A stretch of DNA of 64,000 nt from the NCBI RefSeq assembly GCF_020832045.1, contig NZ_JAFIFK010000024.1, positions 1-64,000 on the forward strand, given 5' to 3'. The notes below the pieces were generated by a model, which saw nothing but the letters and a program-made list of their open reading frames with translations, had not been told where the DNA came from and did no database searches. Shown here piece after piece: positions 53,632-62,867 of this stretch; within the stretch, counting starts at the first letter, position 1, and the number at the start of each line of letters is the position of its first letter. Source of the stretch: Halomonas sp. Lineage in GTDB: Bacteria > Pseudomonadota > Gammaproteobacteria > Pseudomonadales > Halomonadaceae. A program made the translations under genes and the position numbers.

Positions 53632-55925
53632 CCGATCAACGTTTGCTGAAGGTCGAGGACCTGGCCATCCACTACCGCACCGGGGCGGGGCCGGTCCAGG
53701 CGGTGGACGGTATTCACTTCGACCTGCGACCCGGCGAGGCGCTGGGGCTGGTGGGCGAGTCGGGCTGCGGCAAGACCACCGCGGCCAAGGCCATGCTGCG
53801 GCTGCTGCCGCCCAACGGAGAGGTCCCCCGTGGGCGCATCGACTTCGACGGGCGCGATCTGGCGGCGCTCGACGAAGAGAGCATGCGCAAGGTGCGCTGG
53901 AAAGAGATCGCCTGGATCTCCCAGGCCGCGATGAACGCGCTGGACCCGGTCTATACCGTGGGCGACCAGATCCTCGAGGCGATGAACGCCCACATCAAGA
54001 TCGATCGCAAGTCCGCTTGGGCTCACGCCGAGGAGCTGTTTCGTGCGGTGGGCATCGATCCGGGCCGGCTCTCCGCTTACCCCCATGAAATGAGCGGCGG
54101 TATGAAGCAGCGCGCCGTCATCGCCATGGCCCTGGCGCTGGATCCCAAACTGATCATTGCCGACGAACCCACCACGGCGCTCGATGTCGTGACTCAGGCG
54201 CAGATCCTGGCGCGGCTCTCCAAGCTGCGCCGTGAACGCGGCATGGGGCTACTGTTCATTACCCATGACATCTCGGTGGTGGTGCAGACCTGCGACCGGG
54301 TGGCGGTGATGTACGGCGGCCATATCATGGAGACGGGTCCGGTGCGGGAGGTGTTCGGCACACCGTTCCACCCTTACACCATGGGACTGACCAACGCCTT
54401 CCCGACCCTGGAAGGGGCCCAGCGCGAGCTGATCTCGATCCCCGGTAGCCCACCTGACTTGCTCAACCCGCCGTCGGGCTGTCGTTTCGCCGAGCGCTGT
54501 CCCTTCGCCACCGAACGCTGCGTCAATGAAATCCCGCGGCTTCACCCTGTCGGTGAAGATCGCCAGGCGGCCTGCCACTACCCGGACCAAGCCGAGGCCT
54601 TTCGCGTGAAGGCGGCACTGAACCAGACCTGGGCGGTAGTCGGCGAACGCCTCAACGAGCCGGTGCAGGGTGCCGGCACCCTCGAGCCTGTCACGGCGGA
54701 TACCCCGCTGCTGCTCGAAGTGGAGGGTCTCAAGAAACACTTCCCGGTGGAGCAGGGATTCCTCGATGGCCTGCGCGGCAGGAACAAGGATCGTAAGGTC
54801 CATGCCGTCGATGGCATCTCTTTCGACCTGCGCGAGGGCGAAATCCTCGGGCTGGCCGGCGAGTCGGGCTCGGGCAAGACCACCACCGGTGAGATGCTGG
54901 TGCGCCTGCTCGACATCACCGAGGGGGAAATTCGCTTCGAGGGTGCCGACATCGCCAGGCTCAGCGGCAGCGAACTCAAGACGTTCCGTCGCCGGGCGCA
55001 GATGATCTTCCAGGATCCCTACCAGACGCTCAATCCACGTTTCACTATCTACGACATCGTGGCCGAGCCGCTTATCATCCATCGCCTGGCAGAAGGGGAG
55101 GCATTGAAAGCCCGGGTGGTGGAAACGTTGGAGCGGGCCGGGCTCAAGCCGGCCGAAGTCTATGCCGAGAGATTCCCGCATGAGCTTTCCGGTGGGCAAC
55201 GCCAGCGGGTCGCCATTGCCAGGGCCATCGTGCTGGAGCCGCGCTTCATCGTCGCCGACGAGCCGGTATCGATGCTCGACGTCTCGATTCGCGCCGGGGT
55301 GCTAAACCTGATGCACCGCTTTCGCAACGAGCTGGGCATTTCCTTCGTCTACGTCAGCCACGATCTACCGACCATCCGCTACGTGGCGGATCGCACGGCG
55401 ATCATGTACCTGGGGGAAATCGTCGAGGTGGGGCCCACCGAACAGGTGGTGCGTGAGCGCAAGCATCCCTATACCCAGCTGCTGTTGGCGGCGAGCCCCG
55501 AGCCGGACCCTGCGGTGGTCAAGCCGCCGCTGGAAAGCGCCGGCGAGATCCCCAGCGCCGTGGAGCCTCCCAACGGCTGCCATTTCCATACCCGCTGCCC
55601 CAGGGCCATGCCTCACTGTGGATGGGAGGGGCGCGATGTTGTGACCGCCATGAGCGAGTGGCGTATCGCCGGCAACGAGCTGGAACATCTGGGGCGTGCG
55701 GAGGTGGCCGGGCTCGACGTGCACCTGCAGGTGCGTGACGGGAATGTCGATGCTGCGGAGCGAGAGCTCGACGCCTTGATGAGGGCCAAGCACCCGTCAC
55801 TGGCCGAGGCAGGCGGCGTCGTGCGCCGAGAGGGGCAGCTGAGCGTGCGCTTTGAACCTCAAGCGTCGCCCGAGCGTCGGGCGATAGCCGAGCGGCACTC
55901 GGTAGCGTGTTACCTCTATGAATAG
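53628..55925 (+). CDS. Fused DppD-DppF-type ATPase with an enlarged C-terminal tail
   Basis: 765 residues with two complete ATPase domains. First half: GESGCGKTT (about 45-53), MSGGMKQR, IIADEPTTALD, THDISVV, and the oligopeptide-type cysteine tail CRFAERCPFATERC. Second half: GESGSGKTT (about 420-428), [26 protein letters not shown]. The usual C-terminal motif is split: CPRAMPHC occurs near 660, but the closing HSVACYLYE comes only at the very end (about 757-765), about 90 residues later instead of about 20. The extra segment (LDVHLQVRDGN, RFEPQASPERR) is unrecognised. ATGA overlap with the propeller permease. Confidence 0.9.
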   Translation: MTDQRLLKVEDLAIHYRTGAGPVQAVDGIHFDLRPGEALGLVGESGCGKTTAAKAMLRLLPPNGEVPRGRIDFDGRDLAALDEESMRKVRWKEIAWISQAAMNALDPVYTVGDQILEAMNAHIKIDRKSAWAHAEELFRAVGIDPGRLSAYPHEMSGGMKQRAVIAMALALDPKLIIADEPTTALDVVTQAQILARLSKLRRERGMGLLFITHDISVVVQTCDRVAVMYGGHIMETGPVREVFGTPFHPYTMGLTNAFPTLEGAQRELISIPGSPPDLLNPPSGCRFAERCPFATERCVNEIPRLHPVGEDRQAACHYPDQAEAFRVKAALNQTWAVVGERLNEPVQGAGTLEPVTADTPLLLEVEGLKKHFPVEQGFLDGLRGRNKDRKVHAVDGISFDLREGEILGLAGESGSGKTTTGEMLVRLLDITEGEIRFEGADIARLSGSELKTFRRRAQMIFQDPYQTLNPRFTIYDIVAEPLIIHRLAEGEALKARVVETLERAGLKPAEVYAERFPHELSGGQRQRVAIARAIVLEPRFIVADEPVSMLDVSIRAGVLNLMHRFRNELGISFVYVSHDLPTIRYVADRTAIMYLGEIVEVGPTEQVVRERKHPYTQLLLAASPEPDPAVVKPPLESAGEIPSAVEPPNGCHFHTRCPRAMPHCGWEGRDVVTAMSEWRIAGNELEHLGRAEVAGLDVHLQVRDGNVDAAERELDALMRAKHPSLAEAGGVVRREGQLSVRFEPQASPERRAIAERHSVACYLYE

Positions 55926-55979
55926 CAGGGTGGAGTGACAAACGGCACATGGTGATCCCACCGTGTGCCGTCCACGCTG

Positions 55980-56240
55980 CTAGCGGCGGCGGACGTAGAG
56001 CCCCACCATGCACATGAAGACACCGGCCACGGACAGCAGCATGCCCCCGTTGACCAGCCAGGGTTGCCGCTCGACCCAGGGTACGAAGGGCTGCGGGCTG
56101 CTAAGGCAAGTGGCATCGAGATAGTCCCAGTAGCCGCCTTGCACCAGGGTGCATTCACGGACCTGACTGAATTCCCAGAAATAGATCCCCATCAGTACCA
56201 GAATGGGCAATATCAACAGCAGTAGGCCGAGTCTCAGCAT
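55980..56240 (-). CDS. Small two-TM membrane protein of unknown function
   Basis: 86 residues: TM1 at 3-20 (LRLGLLLLILPILVLMGI), a periplasmic-looking loop with two cysteines (ECTLVQGGYWDYLDATCL) that could form a disulfide, and TM2 at about 62-82, then RRR. Basic C-terminus suggests both ends in the cytoplasm. It converges with the ABC operon and lies 44 bp upstream of the M48 gene on the same strand. I recognise no family. Confidence 0.65.
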   Translation of the reverse strand: MLRLGLLLLILPILVLMGIYFWEFSQVRECTLVQGGYWDYLDATCLSSPQPFVPWVERQPWLVNGGMLLSVAGVFMCMVGLYVRRR

Positions 56241-56283
56241 TGGTACTCCGTCGAGGCAGCGGGATAGCGGCTACGCCAGGCTC

Positions 56284-57084
56284 TCATGGGCGCTGGCAGT
56301 TGGGCGTACGTCCCGCTTGCCGAGCTTGTTCATAGCGAGCCAGGGCACCCTCCATTTCGGACTGCAGCACCTGGGTGCGCTCACCGTGGCTGGGGTGAGT
56401 CGACATCCAGGCCGGGGGGCGGGCACCGCCTTCGGCGCTCATGTTGTCCCACAGATCGAGGCTAGCCCGTGGATCGAACCCGGCATCGGCCATCAGCCGT
56501 ACCCCGATGACATCGGCTTCGGTTTCGTGGCGGCGGGAGAAGGGCAGCATGATGCCGTACTGGGCGCCCAGACCCAACGCCCCCATCAGCTGCTGACCGC
56601 CGGCACCCTGCATGCCGGCTGCAGATGACAGTACCGAGAGTGCCAGTTGGGTCGAGGTCTGCGTGGAGACTCGCTCGTTGGCATGGCGCGCCAGCACATG
56701 GCCGATTTCATGGCCCACCACGGCGGCTACCTGGTCCTGGTTGCGGGCGACCCGCAGCAGGCCGGTGTTGATGCCCATATAGCCACCGGGCAGGGCGAAG
56801 GCGTTGGCCTGTTCCGATTCGAACACGCGGATCTGCCAATCCTGGTCGCGTTCGCGCTCCGGCAGTACGGCGATCAGCGCATTTGCGATGCACTGGGCAT
56901 AGCGCTGCTCCGCCTGGCCGGCGGGGGGCAGATCCTGCTGGTACTGGTCGAATGCCTCGCGGCCCATCTGGTTGAGCTGGGCATCCGACATCAGCGTAAG
57001 CTGTTGGCGGCCGGTGGGCGAGGTAGCACAGGCGGTAAGGGTCAAGGCCAGGGTGGCCACGGCAACAAAACGAAACCAGCGCAT
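56284..57084 (-). CDS. M48-family metalloprotease lipoprotein (LoiP/YcaL-like)
   Basis: 266-residue lipoprotein: signal with lipobox LTAC at about 16-19 (ATLALTLTACATS). Zinc protease motif HEIGHVLARH at about 125-134 and the third ligand Glu in RRHETEADVIGVRLM (about 184-198). WMSTHPSHGERTQVL near 227 is typical of the periplasmic M48C proteases that handle outer-membrane protein quality. Start at 57082-57084 with GAGGAA upstream. Fits with bamB nearby as an envelope theme, although they are separate transcripts. Confidence 0.92.
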   Translation of the reverse strand: MRWFRFVAVATLALTLTACATSPTGRQQLTLMSDAQLNQMGREAFDQYQQDLPPAGQAEQRYAQCIANALIAVLPERERDQDWQIRVFESEQANAFALPGGYMGINTGLLRVARNQDQVAAVVGHEIGHVLARHANERVSTQTSTQLALSVLSSAAGMQGAGGQQLMGALGLGAQYGIMLPFSRRHETEADVIGVRLMADAGFDPRASLDLWDNMSAEGGARPPAWMSTHPSHGERTQVLQSEMEGALARYEQARQAGRTPNCQRP

Positions 57085-57204
57085 TATCGATTCCTCATTC
57101 GTACAGGTCCCTTGAGACTCTGGACGGCAGTGACGGTTCGCCACAAGATACCCCGATCCGCCTCAAGGTCAACCGCAAACCGTGGAACTTCCAAGGAGAT
57201 GCCA

Positions 57205-58089
57205 ATGGATGCCGAACTGAGCAAACGCCTCAGTCGCCTGCTGGATCATGTGGAGCACTGGCTGCCACCTGCCCCGCAGGAGGTCGACTGGAACCGCGAC
57301 GTGGCCGCGCTGTGGCAGCGTCATGTATTGGGTGGGCGGCTGCAGCCGGTGCCGCCTCGCGATGCTCTTAGCCTCGACGATCTGCTGGGCATCGAGCGCC
57401 AGAAGCTGGCGTTGGTCGACAATACCCGCGCCTTTCTGCAAGGGCTGCCAGCCAATCACGCCCTGCTATGGGGCTCACGCGGGAGCGGCAAATCTTCGCT
57501 GATCCGGGCCCTGCTCAACAGTCTGGCCGAGGAGGGGCTGCGCCTGGTGCAGGTCGATCGTCACGACCTGGCCGGGCTCCCGCTGCTGGTCGAGCACCTG
57601 CGCGGCCAGCCGCATCGCTTCGTGGTCTACTGTGACGACCTCTCGTTCGAGGGCCACGACGATGCCTACAAGGCGCTCAAGAGCGTGCTGGACGGTGCAC
57701 TGACCGGGCCGCCACCCAACGTGCTGCTCTACGCCACGTCCAACAGGCGTCATCTGCTACCCGAATCCATGGCCGACAACGAGGGGTCGCGCCTGGTTGG
57801 GGAGGAGCTGCACCACGGCGATGCGGTCGAAGAGAAGATCTCCCTTTCCGACCGCTTCGGCCTGTGGCTCGGTTTCTATCCCTTCAGCCAGGATACCTAT
57901 CTCGAAGCCTGCTGCCACTGGGTCAGCCAGTTGGGCAGCGCCAAGGACTGGAACGGCGAAGCCCGCGCCGAAGCGATTCGCTATGCCACCCTGCGCGGCG
58001 GTCGCAGTGGCCGGGGCGCCTGGCAATTTGCCTGCCAGTGGGTGGGACGCCGCCGTCTCGCCGAGGGGGCGGGCAACCCGCTACCGTAG
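57205..58089 (+). CDS. DUF815-family AAA-type ATP-binding protein
   Basis: 294-residue cytoplasmic protein. Walker A GSRGSGKSSLIRALLN (about 92-107), Walker B-like FVVYCDDLSFEGHD (about 140-153), sensor LLYATSNRRHLLPE (about 172-185) and the arginine-rich LSDRFGLWLGFYPFSQDTYL (about 213-232) define DUF815. The family is widespread and uncharacterised. AAGGAGA lies five bases before the ATG. The in-frame upstream extension is antisense to the M48 gene and rejected. Confidence 0.9.
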   Translation: MDAELSKRLSRLLDHVEHWLPPAPQEVDWNRDVAALWQRHVLGGRLQPVPPRDALSLDDLLGIERQKLALVDNTRAFLQGLPANHALLWGSRGSGKSSLIRALLNSLAEEGLRLVQVDRHDLAGLPLLVEHLRGQPHRFVVYCDDLSFEGHDDAYKALKSVLDGALTGPPPNVLLYATSNRRHLLPESMADNEGSRLVGEELHHGDAVEEKISLSDRFGLWLGFYPFSQDTYLEACCHWVSQLGSAKDWNGEARAEAIRYATLRGGRSGRGAWQFACQWVGRRRLAEGAGNPLP

Positions 58090-58106
58090 CGCGCCAGCGT
58101 TTGCCA

Positions 58107-58835
58107 TCAGGCCATGATCAGCAGTGCCGTCGTCACGGCGGCACCGCTGGCAAAGTACCAGAAACGACCCTGACGTTCCTCGGGTAGTTCTTCCTTCAAT
58201 ACGTTGAGTATCAGGCCGCCCGCCACGAAGGCGTACAAGGCGGCAATGACCTGCTCGTTCACTTCCTGTATCAGGCCAACACCCCAGCCGGCGAGTACCG
58301 CTGCCGTCAGCACCCACCTGCCCTTGTCCAGATAGACCTTGCGATGATGCTGTACCAGGCCGTAGTCGTTGACCAGGAAGTGAAAGCCCATGGCCAGATA
58401 GAAGAACAGCAGCTCGGGAAAAAGCGTCTCCTGATAGGCCAGGAGATAACCGATCAGGCTATTGTAGAGTCCGAAAGAGCCGATATGCAGCCAAAAGACG
58501 CCGGCCTCGGTAGCCGTTGGCGCTCGCGACTCCTCCTGGTGCTGCGAGGGCTGCGAATGACGCTTGGCTAGGCGCTCCAAACCATAGAAGGCCGACAGGC
58601 CGATCAGCGCCACTACATAGGCGTTGTACTCGATCCACAGCAGCGCCCCGTGATCACTGAAGGCTTGGTGTGCCTGGTGAAGGCCGGGAAAGATGTAGAC
58701 GAATACATAGGCGACGGAAACGCCGCCTGCGAAGGAGAGCCAGGCTCGATGCGGTAAAAGCTTCTGGTAGTGAATGCGGGCGGCAAAGAGGTGAACGAGT
58801 GACAGGCCGACAATGAACATGAATTCCAGCAGCAT
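58107..58835 (-). CDS. ZIP-like integral membrane protein
   Basis: 242 residues with about seven or eight TMs. The C-terminal segment YAFVAGGLILNVLKEELPEE (about 205-224) resembles the TM5 region of ZIP metal transporters (AGxxLxxxxxELLPE), and VFVYIFPGLHQAHQ (about 44-57) resembles the TM2 region. The metal ligands are only partly kept (a glutamate and histidines), so transport is not certain. It converges with the DUF815 gene. Confidence 0.65.
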   Translation of the reverse strand: MLLEFMFIVGLSLVHLFAARIHYQKLLPHRAWLSFAGGVSVAYVFVYIFPGLHQAHQAFSDHGALLWIEYNAYVVALIGLSAFYGLERLAKRHSQPSQHQEESRAPTATEAGVFWLHIGSFGLYNSLIGYLLAYQETLFPELLFFYLAMGFHFLVNDYGLVQHHRKVYLDKGRWVLTAAVLAGWGVGLIQEVNEQVIAALYAFVAGGLILNVLKEELPEERQGRFWYFASGAAVTTALLIMA

Positions 58836-58868
58836 GAGTGGGTCCCTCCCTGGACACCCGTTCTTGGC

Positions 58869-59507
58869 TCAGCGCTGTGGCGTCAGCTCGCCATTCTCGC
58901 CGACGGCGAAGCGCAGGGTCGGCGTCCAAAGCCCTGCGGGTAGGGTCACGCCCAAGCCACGAAGACTCCCCGGGGTAATGGCGAGTTCGCTGCCCGCGGG
59001 CAGCTCACCCTGGCTGGCAAGCTGTGTAGCCAGTTCCACCATGGGGCCCAGGCGCCGCCGGTCGGTAGCCAGTACGTCGAAAGCCACCGGCAGGCGCAGA
59101 CGCGCATCGTCGCCCGAGGTCAGCGTCACGTCCTGCTGGTAGTTGCCGCTGACCGGTTCGGCGCCCGGCACGTCCAGGGTCCAGCGGAAGCCTGACATCT
59201 CCACCGCCGGCATACCCGCCGGCAGCGACAGCCCCATGGCCAGGGTGGCCTGCACGGGCAAGCTGCCCATGCCGAGGCTCGAGGCGATCAGCGAAGCGAC
59301 GTCGCTGGTATCGAGCCCGGCCTGGATCGAGTAGTGGCCTATGCGGACCTCTTCCACGCCCAGCGAGGTCACGGCCAGGCGGAAGGCGAACAGGCCGGTC
59401 TGGGGAATGGCCAGACAGCCAGCAAGCAGCAGGGACAGACTCAATGGCGCCAGCAGGCGCCAACGGCGACGCGGCAGCATGAACGACAGCATGCGACTCA
59501 GGAACAT
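58869..59507 (-). CDS. Predicted lipoprotein, function unknown
   Basis: 212 residues. Signal with lipobox LLAGC (about 27-31), preceded by a twin basic stretch (RRRW). The mature part is largely beta-strand by eye, with FRLAVTSLGVEEVRIGHYSIQAGLD and LDVPGAEPVSGNYQQDVTL segments; the layout recalls DUF1439 or LEA-type periplasmic lipoproteins but no signature is decisive. AGGAGGAA precedes the start. Separated by 33 bp from the ZIP-like gene downstream. Confidence 0.65.
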   Translation of the reverse strand: MFLSRMLSFMLPRRRWRLLAPLSLSLLLAGCLAIPQTGLFAFRLAVTSLGVEEVRIGHYSIQAGLDTSDVASLIASSLGMGSLPVQATLAMGLSLPAGMPAVEMSGFRWTLDVPGAEPVSGNYQQDVTLTSGDDARLRLPVAFDVLATDRRRLGPMVELATQLASQGELPAGSELAITPGSLRGLGVTLPAGLWTPTLRFAVGENGELTPQR

Positions 59508-59590
59508 CGGTTCCTCCTGTGGGATGACTCGACTCAGGCGAAGGTTCGATAGCAGGGTAGTCCAGAATGGACCGTTCAATGTAACACCGG

Positions 59591-59609
59591 CCCGGCAGGG
59601 GATGCCGGG
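59591..59609 (-). terminator. Small hairpin downstream of der
   Basis: CCCGGCA (59591-59597) pairs with TGCCGGG (59603-59609) around a five-base loop, 17 bp past the der stop. The following bases on the minus strand are not T-rich, so it is a weak terminator candidate. Confidence 0.4.
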
Positions 59610-59625
59610 CGTCGTTGGGCCGCGC

Positions 59626-61029
59626 TCAGCGTCGTTTGTTGCGAGCGTCGCGGGTACGCCCCAGTTCACGCTGCTTGGCTTTCTCTCGGTCGCTGGCACC
59701 CGCCAGCGGGTCGAATGGGTTGTTGCCGGAGCGGAATTCGAAGCGAATCGGCGTGCCGCGAACCTTGAGTACCTTGCGAAACGTATTGATCAAAAAGCGT
59801 TTGTAGGCTTCCGGCAGCGCTTCGGTCTGGTTGCCGTGGACCACGATGATCGGCGGGTTGCTGCCGCCCTGATGGGCCATGCGCAGCTTGATCCGCCGCC
59901 CGTGCACCAGCGGGGGTGGGTGCTGGCTGACGGCATCCTGCAGTAGGGTGGTGAGCCGGTTGGTCGACCAGTGGCTGTTGGCCGAGGCGAAGGCGCGCTC
60001 GATGGAGGGGTAGAGATCGCCCACGGCGGTGCCGTGCAGCGCCGAGATGAAGTGCAGCTCGGCGTAGTCGGCGAAGCCGAGACGTCGCTTGATGTCGGCG
60101 CGCATCTTCTCCTTGGCCTCATGCTCGAGGCCATCCCACTTGTTCACTGCCAGTACCAGGGCGCGGCCGGTCGTCAATACGTAGTCGAGCAGGTGCAGAT
60201 CCTGTTCCACCAGGCCGCTGCGTCCATCGAGCACCATGATGGCGACATGACACTCCTTGATCGCATCGAGTGTCTTGATGATCGAGAATTTTTCGGCGAT
60301 CTCGCTGACGTTCTTGCGCCGCCGCACGCCGGCGGTATCGATCAGCACATAGGGTTTGCCGCGTCGCTCGAAGGGAATCTCGATGGCATCGCGGGTGGTG
60401 CCTGCTTCGTCGAAGACGACTACTCGCTCCTCGCCGAGGAGGCGGTTGACCAGCGTCGATTTACCGACGTTGGGACGACCGATGACGCCGATGCGAATAC
60501 CCTTGGTGCCGGTGTCCGCTGGGATGCTGAGGTCGCGCTCGGGGAAGGGCTGGAGCACTTCCTCGATCAGATTGGTGACGTTTCGTCCGTGGGCGGCGGC
60601 GATGGGATGAGGATCGCCCAGGCCCAACTGCCAGAAGTCGGCCATGGCCGAGTGTTCTTCCAGACCGTCGGTCTTGTTGACCACCAGCCAGGTCTTCTTC
60701 TGGTTGACCCGCAGGTGGTTGGCAATGGCCTCATCGGCCACCTGCAAGCCGGCTCGGGCGTCCACCATGAACAGCACGATGTCGGCTTCGTCGATGGCGG
60801 CAAGAGACTGCTCGGCCATGGCGGCATCGATACCCTCTTCGTCACCGCTGATACCGCCGGTATCGATCACCGTGTAGGCCTTGTCGCCGAGCATGCCGTT
60901 GCCGTACTTGCGGTCGCGTGTAAGGCCCGGAAAGTCGGCCACCAGGGCGTCTCGGCTGCGAGTCAGACGGTTGAACAGGGTCGACTTGCCCACGTTGGGG
61001 CGACCGACCAGGGCGATCACGGGTGTCAT
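59626..61029 (-). CDS. der: Ribosome biogenesis GTPase Der (EngA)
   Basis: Double-GTPase needed for 50S subunit maturation. 467 residues. G1 motifs GRPNVGKST at 9-17 and 184-192; G3 DTGGI and DTAGV; G4 NKTDG and NKWDG. C-terminal KH-like domain (about 355-445, [12 protein letters not shown]) and a basic tail rich in K and R. It overlaps bamB by four bases, the standard hisS-yfgM-bamB-der order. Confidence 0.97.
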   Translation of the reverse strand: MTPVIALVGRPNVGKSTLFNRLTRSRDALVADFPGLTRDRKYGNGMLGDKAYTVIDTGGISGDEEGIDAAMAEQSLAAIDEADIVLFMVDARAGLQVADEAIANHLRVNQKKTWLVVNKTDGLEEHSAMADFWQLGLGDPHPIAAAHGRNVTNLIEEVLQPFPERDLSIPADTGTKGIRIGVIGRPNVGKSTLVNRLLGEERVVVFDEAGTTRDAIEIPFERRGKPYVLIDTAGVRRRKNVSEIAEKFSIIKTLDAIKECHVAIMVLDGRSGLVEQDLHLLDYVLTTGRALVLAVNKWDGLEHEAKEKMRADIKRRLGFADYAELHFISALHGTAVGDLYPSIERAFASANSHWSTNRLTTLLQDAVSQHPPPLVHGRRIKLRMAHQGGSNPPIIVVHGNQTEALPEAYKRFLINTFRKVLKVRGTPIRFEFRSGNNPFDPLAGASDREKAKQRELGRTRDARNKRR

Positions 61030-62192
61030 CGTCTAATGTCCAGGGCTTCCAGGCGTCCATTGTTGGTCAACACATAGATACGGCGGAAATCGGTGACTGG
61101 ACGCACGCTGATACCGGAGCTGTCGACCCGGGTGCGGGCACTGAAGCGGCCGTTCTGGACGTCGATCAGATGCAGGTAGCCCTCGAAGTCGCCCACCACC
61201 AGGTTGCCATCGGAAAACGCCGGGGCCGTCAGCCAGCGGCCTTCGAGGTCGCGGTTGCGCCACACTTCTTCGCCGGTGCGGGCGTCGAATGCGGTGACGT
61301 GGCTGGCTTCATTGACGGTGAACAGACGCTCGCCCACCAGTACCGGCGTAAGGTGGCTGGAGTGGTCGCGTTCCCACAGCATCTCGCCACTGGTGGCATC
61401 GAGCGCCACCAGCCGGCCATTGTAGCTGGAGACGAACAGTCGGCCGTCAGGGGTCAGTACGGGTTGCCCGCCTAGGTCCACCATGCGGTCGATCTCGCTG
61501 CGACCGCGAGGCACGGCGATACGGCGCTCCCACAGCGGCTGGCCGCTGCGGTTGTCCAGCGTGGCCAGACGGCCGTTGGCAAAGCCGGCAAACGTCACCT
61601 GGTCGATCACCGAGGGGGTACCGGTACCGCGCAACGTGAGGGACGGTTCGTTGGTCGTGTGAACCCAGCGCTCCTGTCCAGTGCGGCGATCCAGCGCCGT
61701 GACGGCGCCGTCAACGCTTTGAACGACCAGCAGCTGCTGGTTGGGCTGGGGAGCCGCGAGTACCTCGCTGGGAACGCGCGAGCGCCAGGCGACCTGCCCA
61801 TCGCTCTGGTTCACGGCCAGGACTTCACCGTTTCGTGTGCCGAGATAGACCTGCCCCGCCGCGGCTGTCAGGCCACTGGAAACCCCGACATCGAGATCGG
61901 TCTGCCAGCGACGCTCTCCGCTCTGGGCGTCTACCGCCATGACCCGGCCGCGCTCGTCGGCGGCAAAGATCACACCGCCATCAAGGGAGGGCGAGATGGG
62001 GTAGACGGCACGGCCAAGGCCCTGGCCGACACGCTGACGCCAGTCGGTGGAGAGCTCTGCGCTGGCCTCGAAGCGCTGAAGCTCCTTGGGGCTGTAGCGC
62101 GGTTCCGCCTTGTTGGCACAGCCGGCCAGTGTTCCCAGGGCCAGAATCGCCATCAGGGTAAGCGCAGATTTACGAGCGAAGGTCGTTTTCAT
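61026..62192 (-). CDS. bamB: Outer membrane assembly lipoprotein BamB
   Basis: 388-residue lipoprotein of the BAM complex. Lipobox LAGC at about 22-25. The rest is an eight-blade PQQ-type beta-propeller: repeats such as [57 protein letters not shown] and [19 protein letters not shown], spaced about 40-45 residues. It assists BamA in folding outer-membrane proteins. Coupled by ATGA overlaps to yfgM and der. Confidence 0.96.
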   Translation of the reverse strand: MKTTFARKSALTLMAILALGTLAGCANKAEPRYSPKELQRFEASAELSTDWRQRVGQGLGRAVYPISPSLDGGVIFAADERGRVMAVDAQSGERRWQTDLDVGVSSGLTAAAGQVYLGTRNGEVLAVNQSDGQVAWRSRVPSEVLAAPQPNQQLLVVQSVDGAVTALDRRTGQERWVHTTNEPSLTLRGTGTPSVIDQVTFAGFANGRLATLDNRSGQPLWERRIAVPRGRSEIDRMVDLGGQPVLTPDGRLFVSSYNGRLVALDATSGEMLWERDHSSHLTPVLVGERLFTVNEASHVTAFDARTGEEVWRNRDLEGRWLTAPAFSDGNLVVGDFEGYLHLIDVQNGRFSARTRVDSSGISVRPVTDFRRIYVLTNNGRLEALDIRR

Positions 62193-62833
62193 AGCGTGGC
62201 CTCTTCGGCACCCAGGTCGTCGAGCTTCAGCTGGACGCCATAGATCGGCTGATTACGTTGTTCGGCAACGGCAAGTGCTTCCTGCCAGGCCTGGCGAGCC
62301 TCATCGGTGCGGCCCAGGTTGAACAGGGCATCGCCGCGTACGTCGGCCTGCTGGGCAGCCAGGGCGGCCGGAACATCTCGCGCCAGAGTATCGAGAGCGG
62401 CTTCGGCATCGTCGCCGGCCACCTGCAGCCTGGCCAGGCGCAGCCTCGCCAGGCCCTGTACGTAGTCGCGTCGGCTGCTGTCGATTACGCCTTCCAGCAC
62501 CTGACGGGCTTCGTCCAGATTGCCCTCTTCGACGGCCAGCCGGGCATCGATCAGCCGAGCCAGGTCGGCATAGAGGGTGCGGCCGTGGTTATCGGTGATC
62601 TCGGCGACCAGGCTACGTGCCTCGGCGACTTCACCGCTGTCGGTCAGATTGACCAGATGCTGATAGCGCATTGAAGCCGATACCGCCTGGTTCTCCTGGT
62701 GGTTCTGCCAGGCGTTCCAGCCCACCACACCGGCAACCGCGATGGCGACGCCGGCGATCAGCGCCATGCCGTTCTCTTTCCACCAGCGTTTGATGGCTTC
62801 CAGCTGCTCTTCTTCGGTTCTCAGCTCCGCCAC
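62189..62833 (-). CDS. yfgM: YfgM, ancillary SecYEG translocon subunit
   Basis: 214-residue inner-membrane protein with a short cytoplasmic N-terminus (RTEEEQLEAIKRWWKENG), one TM (about 23-40) and a periplasmic TPR-like domain (about 60-200, LARLRLARLQVAGDDAEAALDTL). In E. coli it works with PpiD at the translocon and hands secretory proteins to chaperones. It overlaps bamB by four bases and follows hisS by 34 bp. Confidence 0.93.
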   Translation of the reverse strand: MAELRTEEEQLEAIKRWWKENGMALIAGVAIAVAGVVGWNAWQNHQENQAVSASMRYQHLVNLTDSGEVAEARSLVAEITDNHGRTLYADLARLIDARLAVEEGNLDEARQVLEGVIDSSRRDYVQGLARLRLARLQVAGDDAEAALDTLARDVPAALAAQQADVRGDALFNLGRTDEARQAWQEALAVAEQRNQPIYGVQLKLDDLGAEEATL

Positions 62834-62867
62834 GGGCGGTCTCCTTTAACAGCAATATGCGGTTCGG

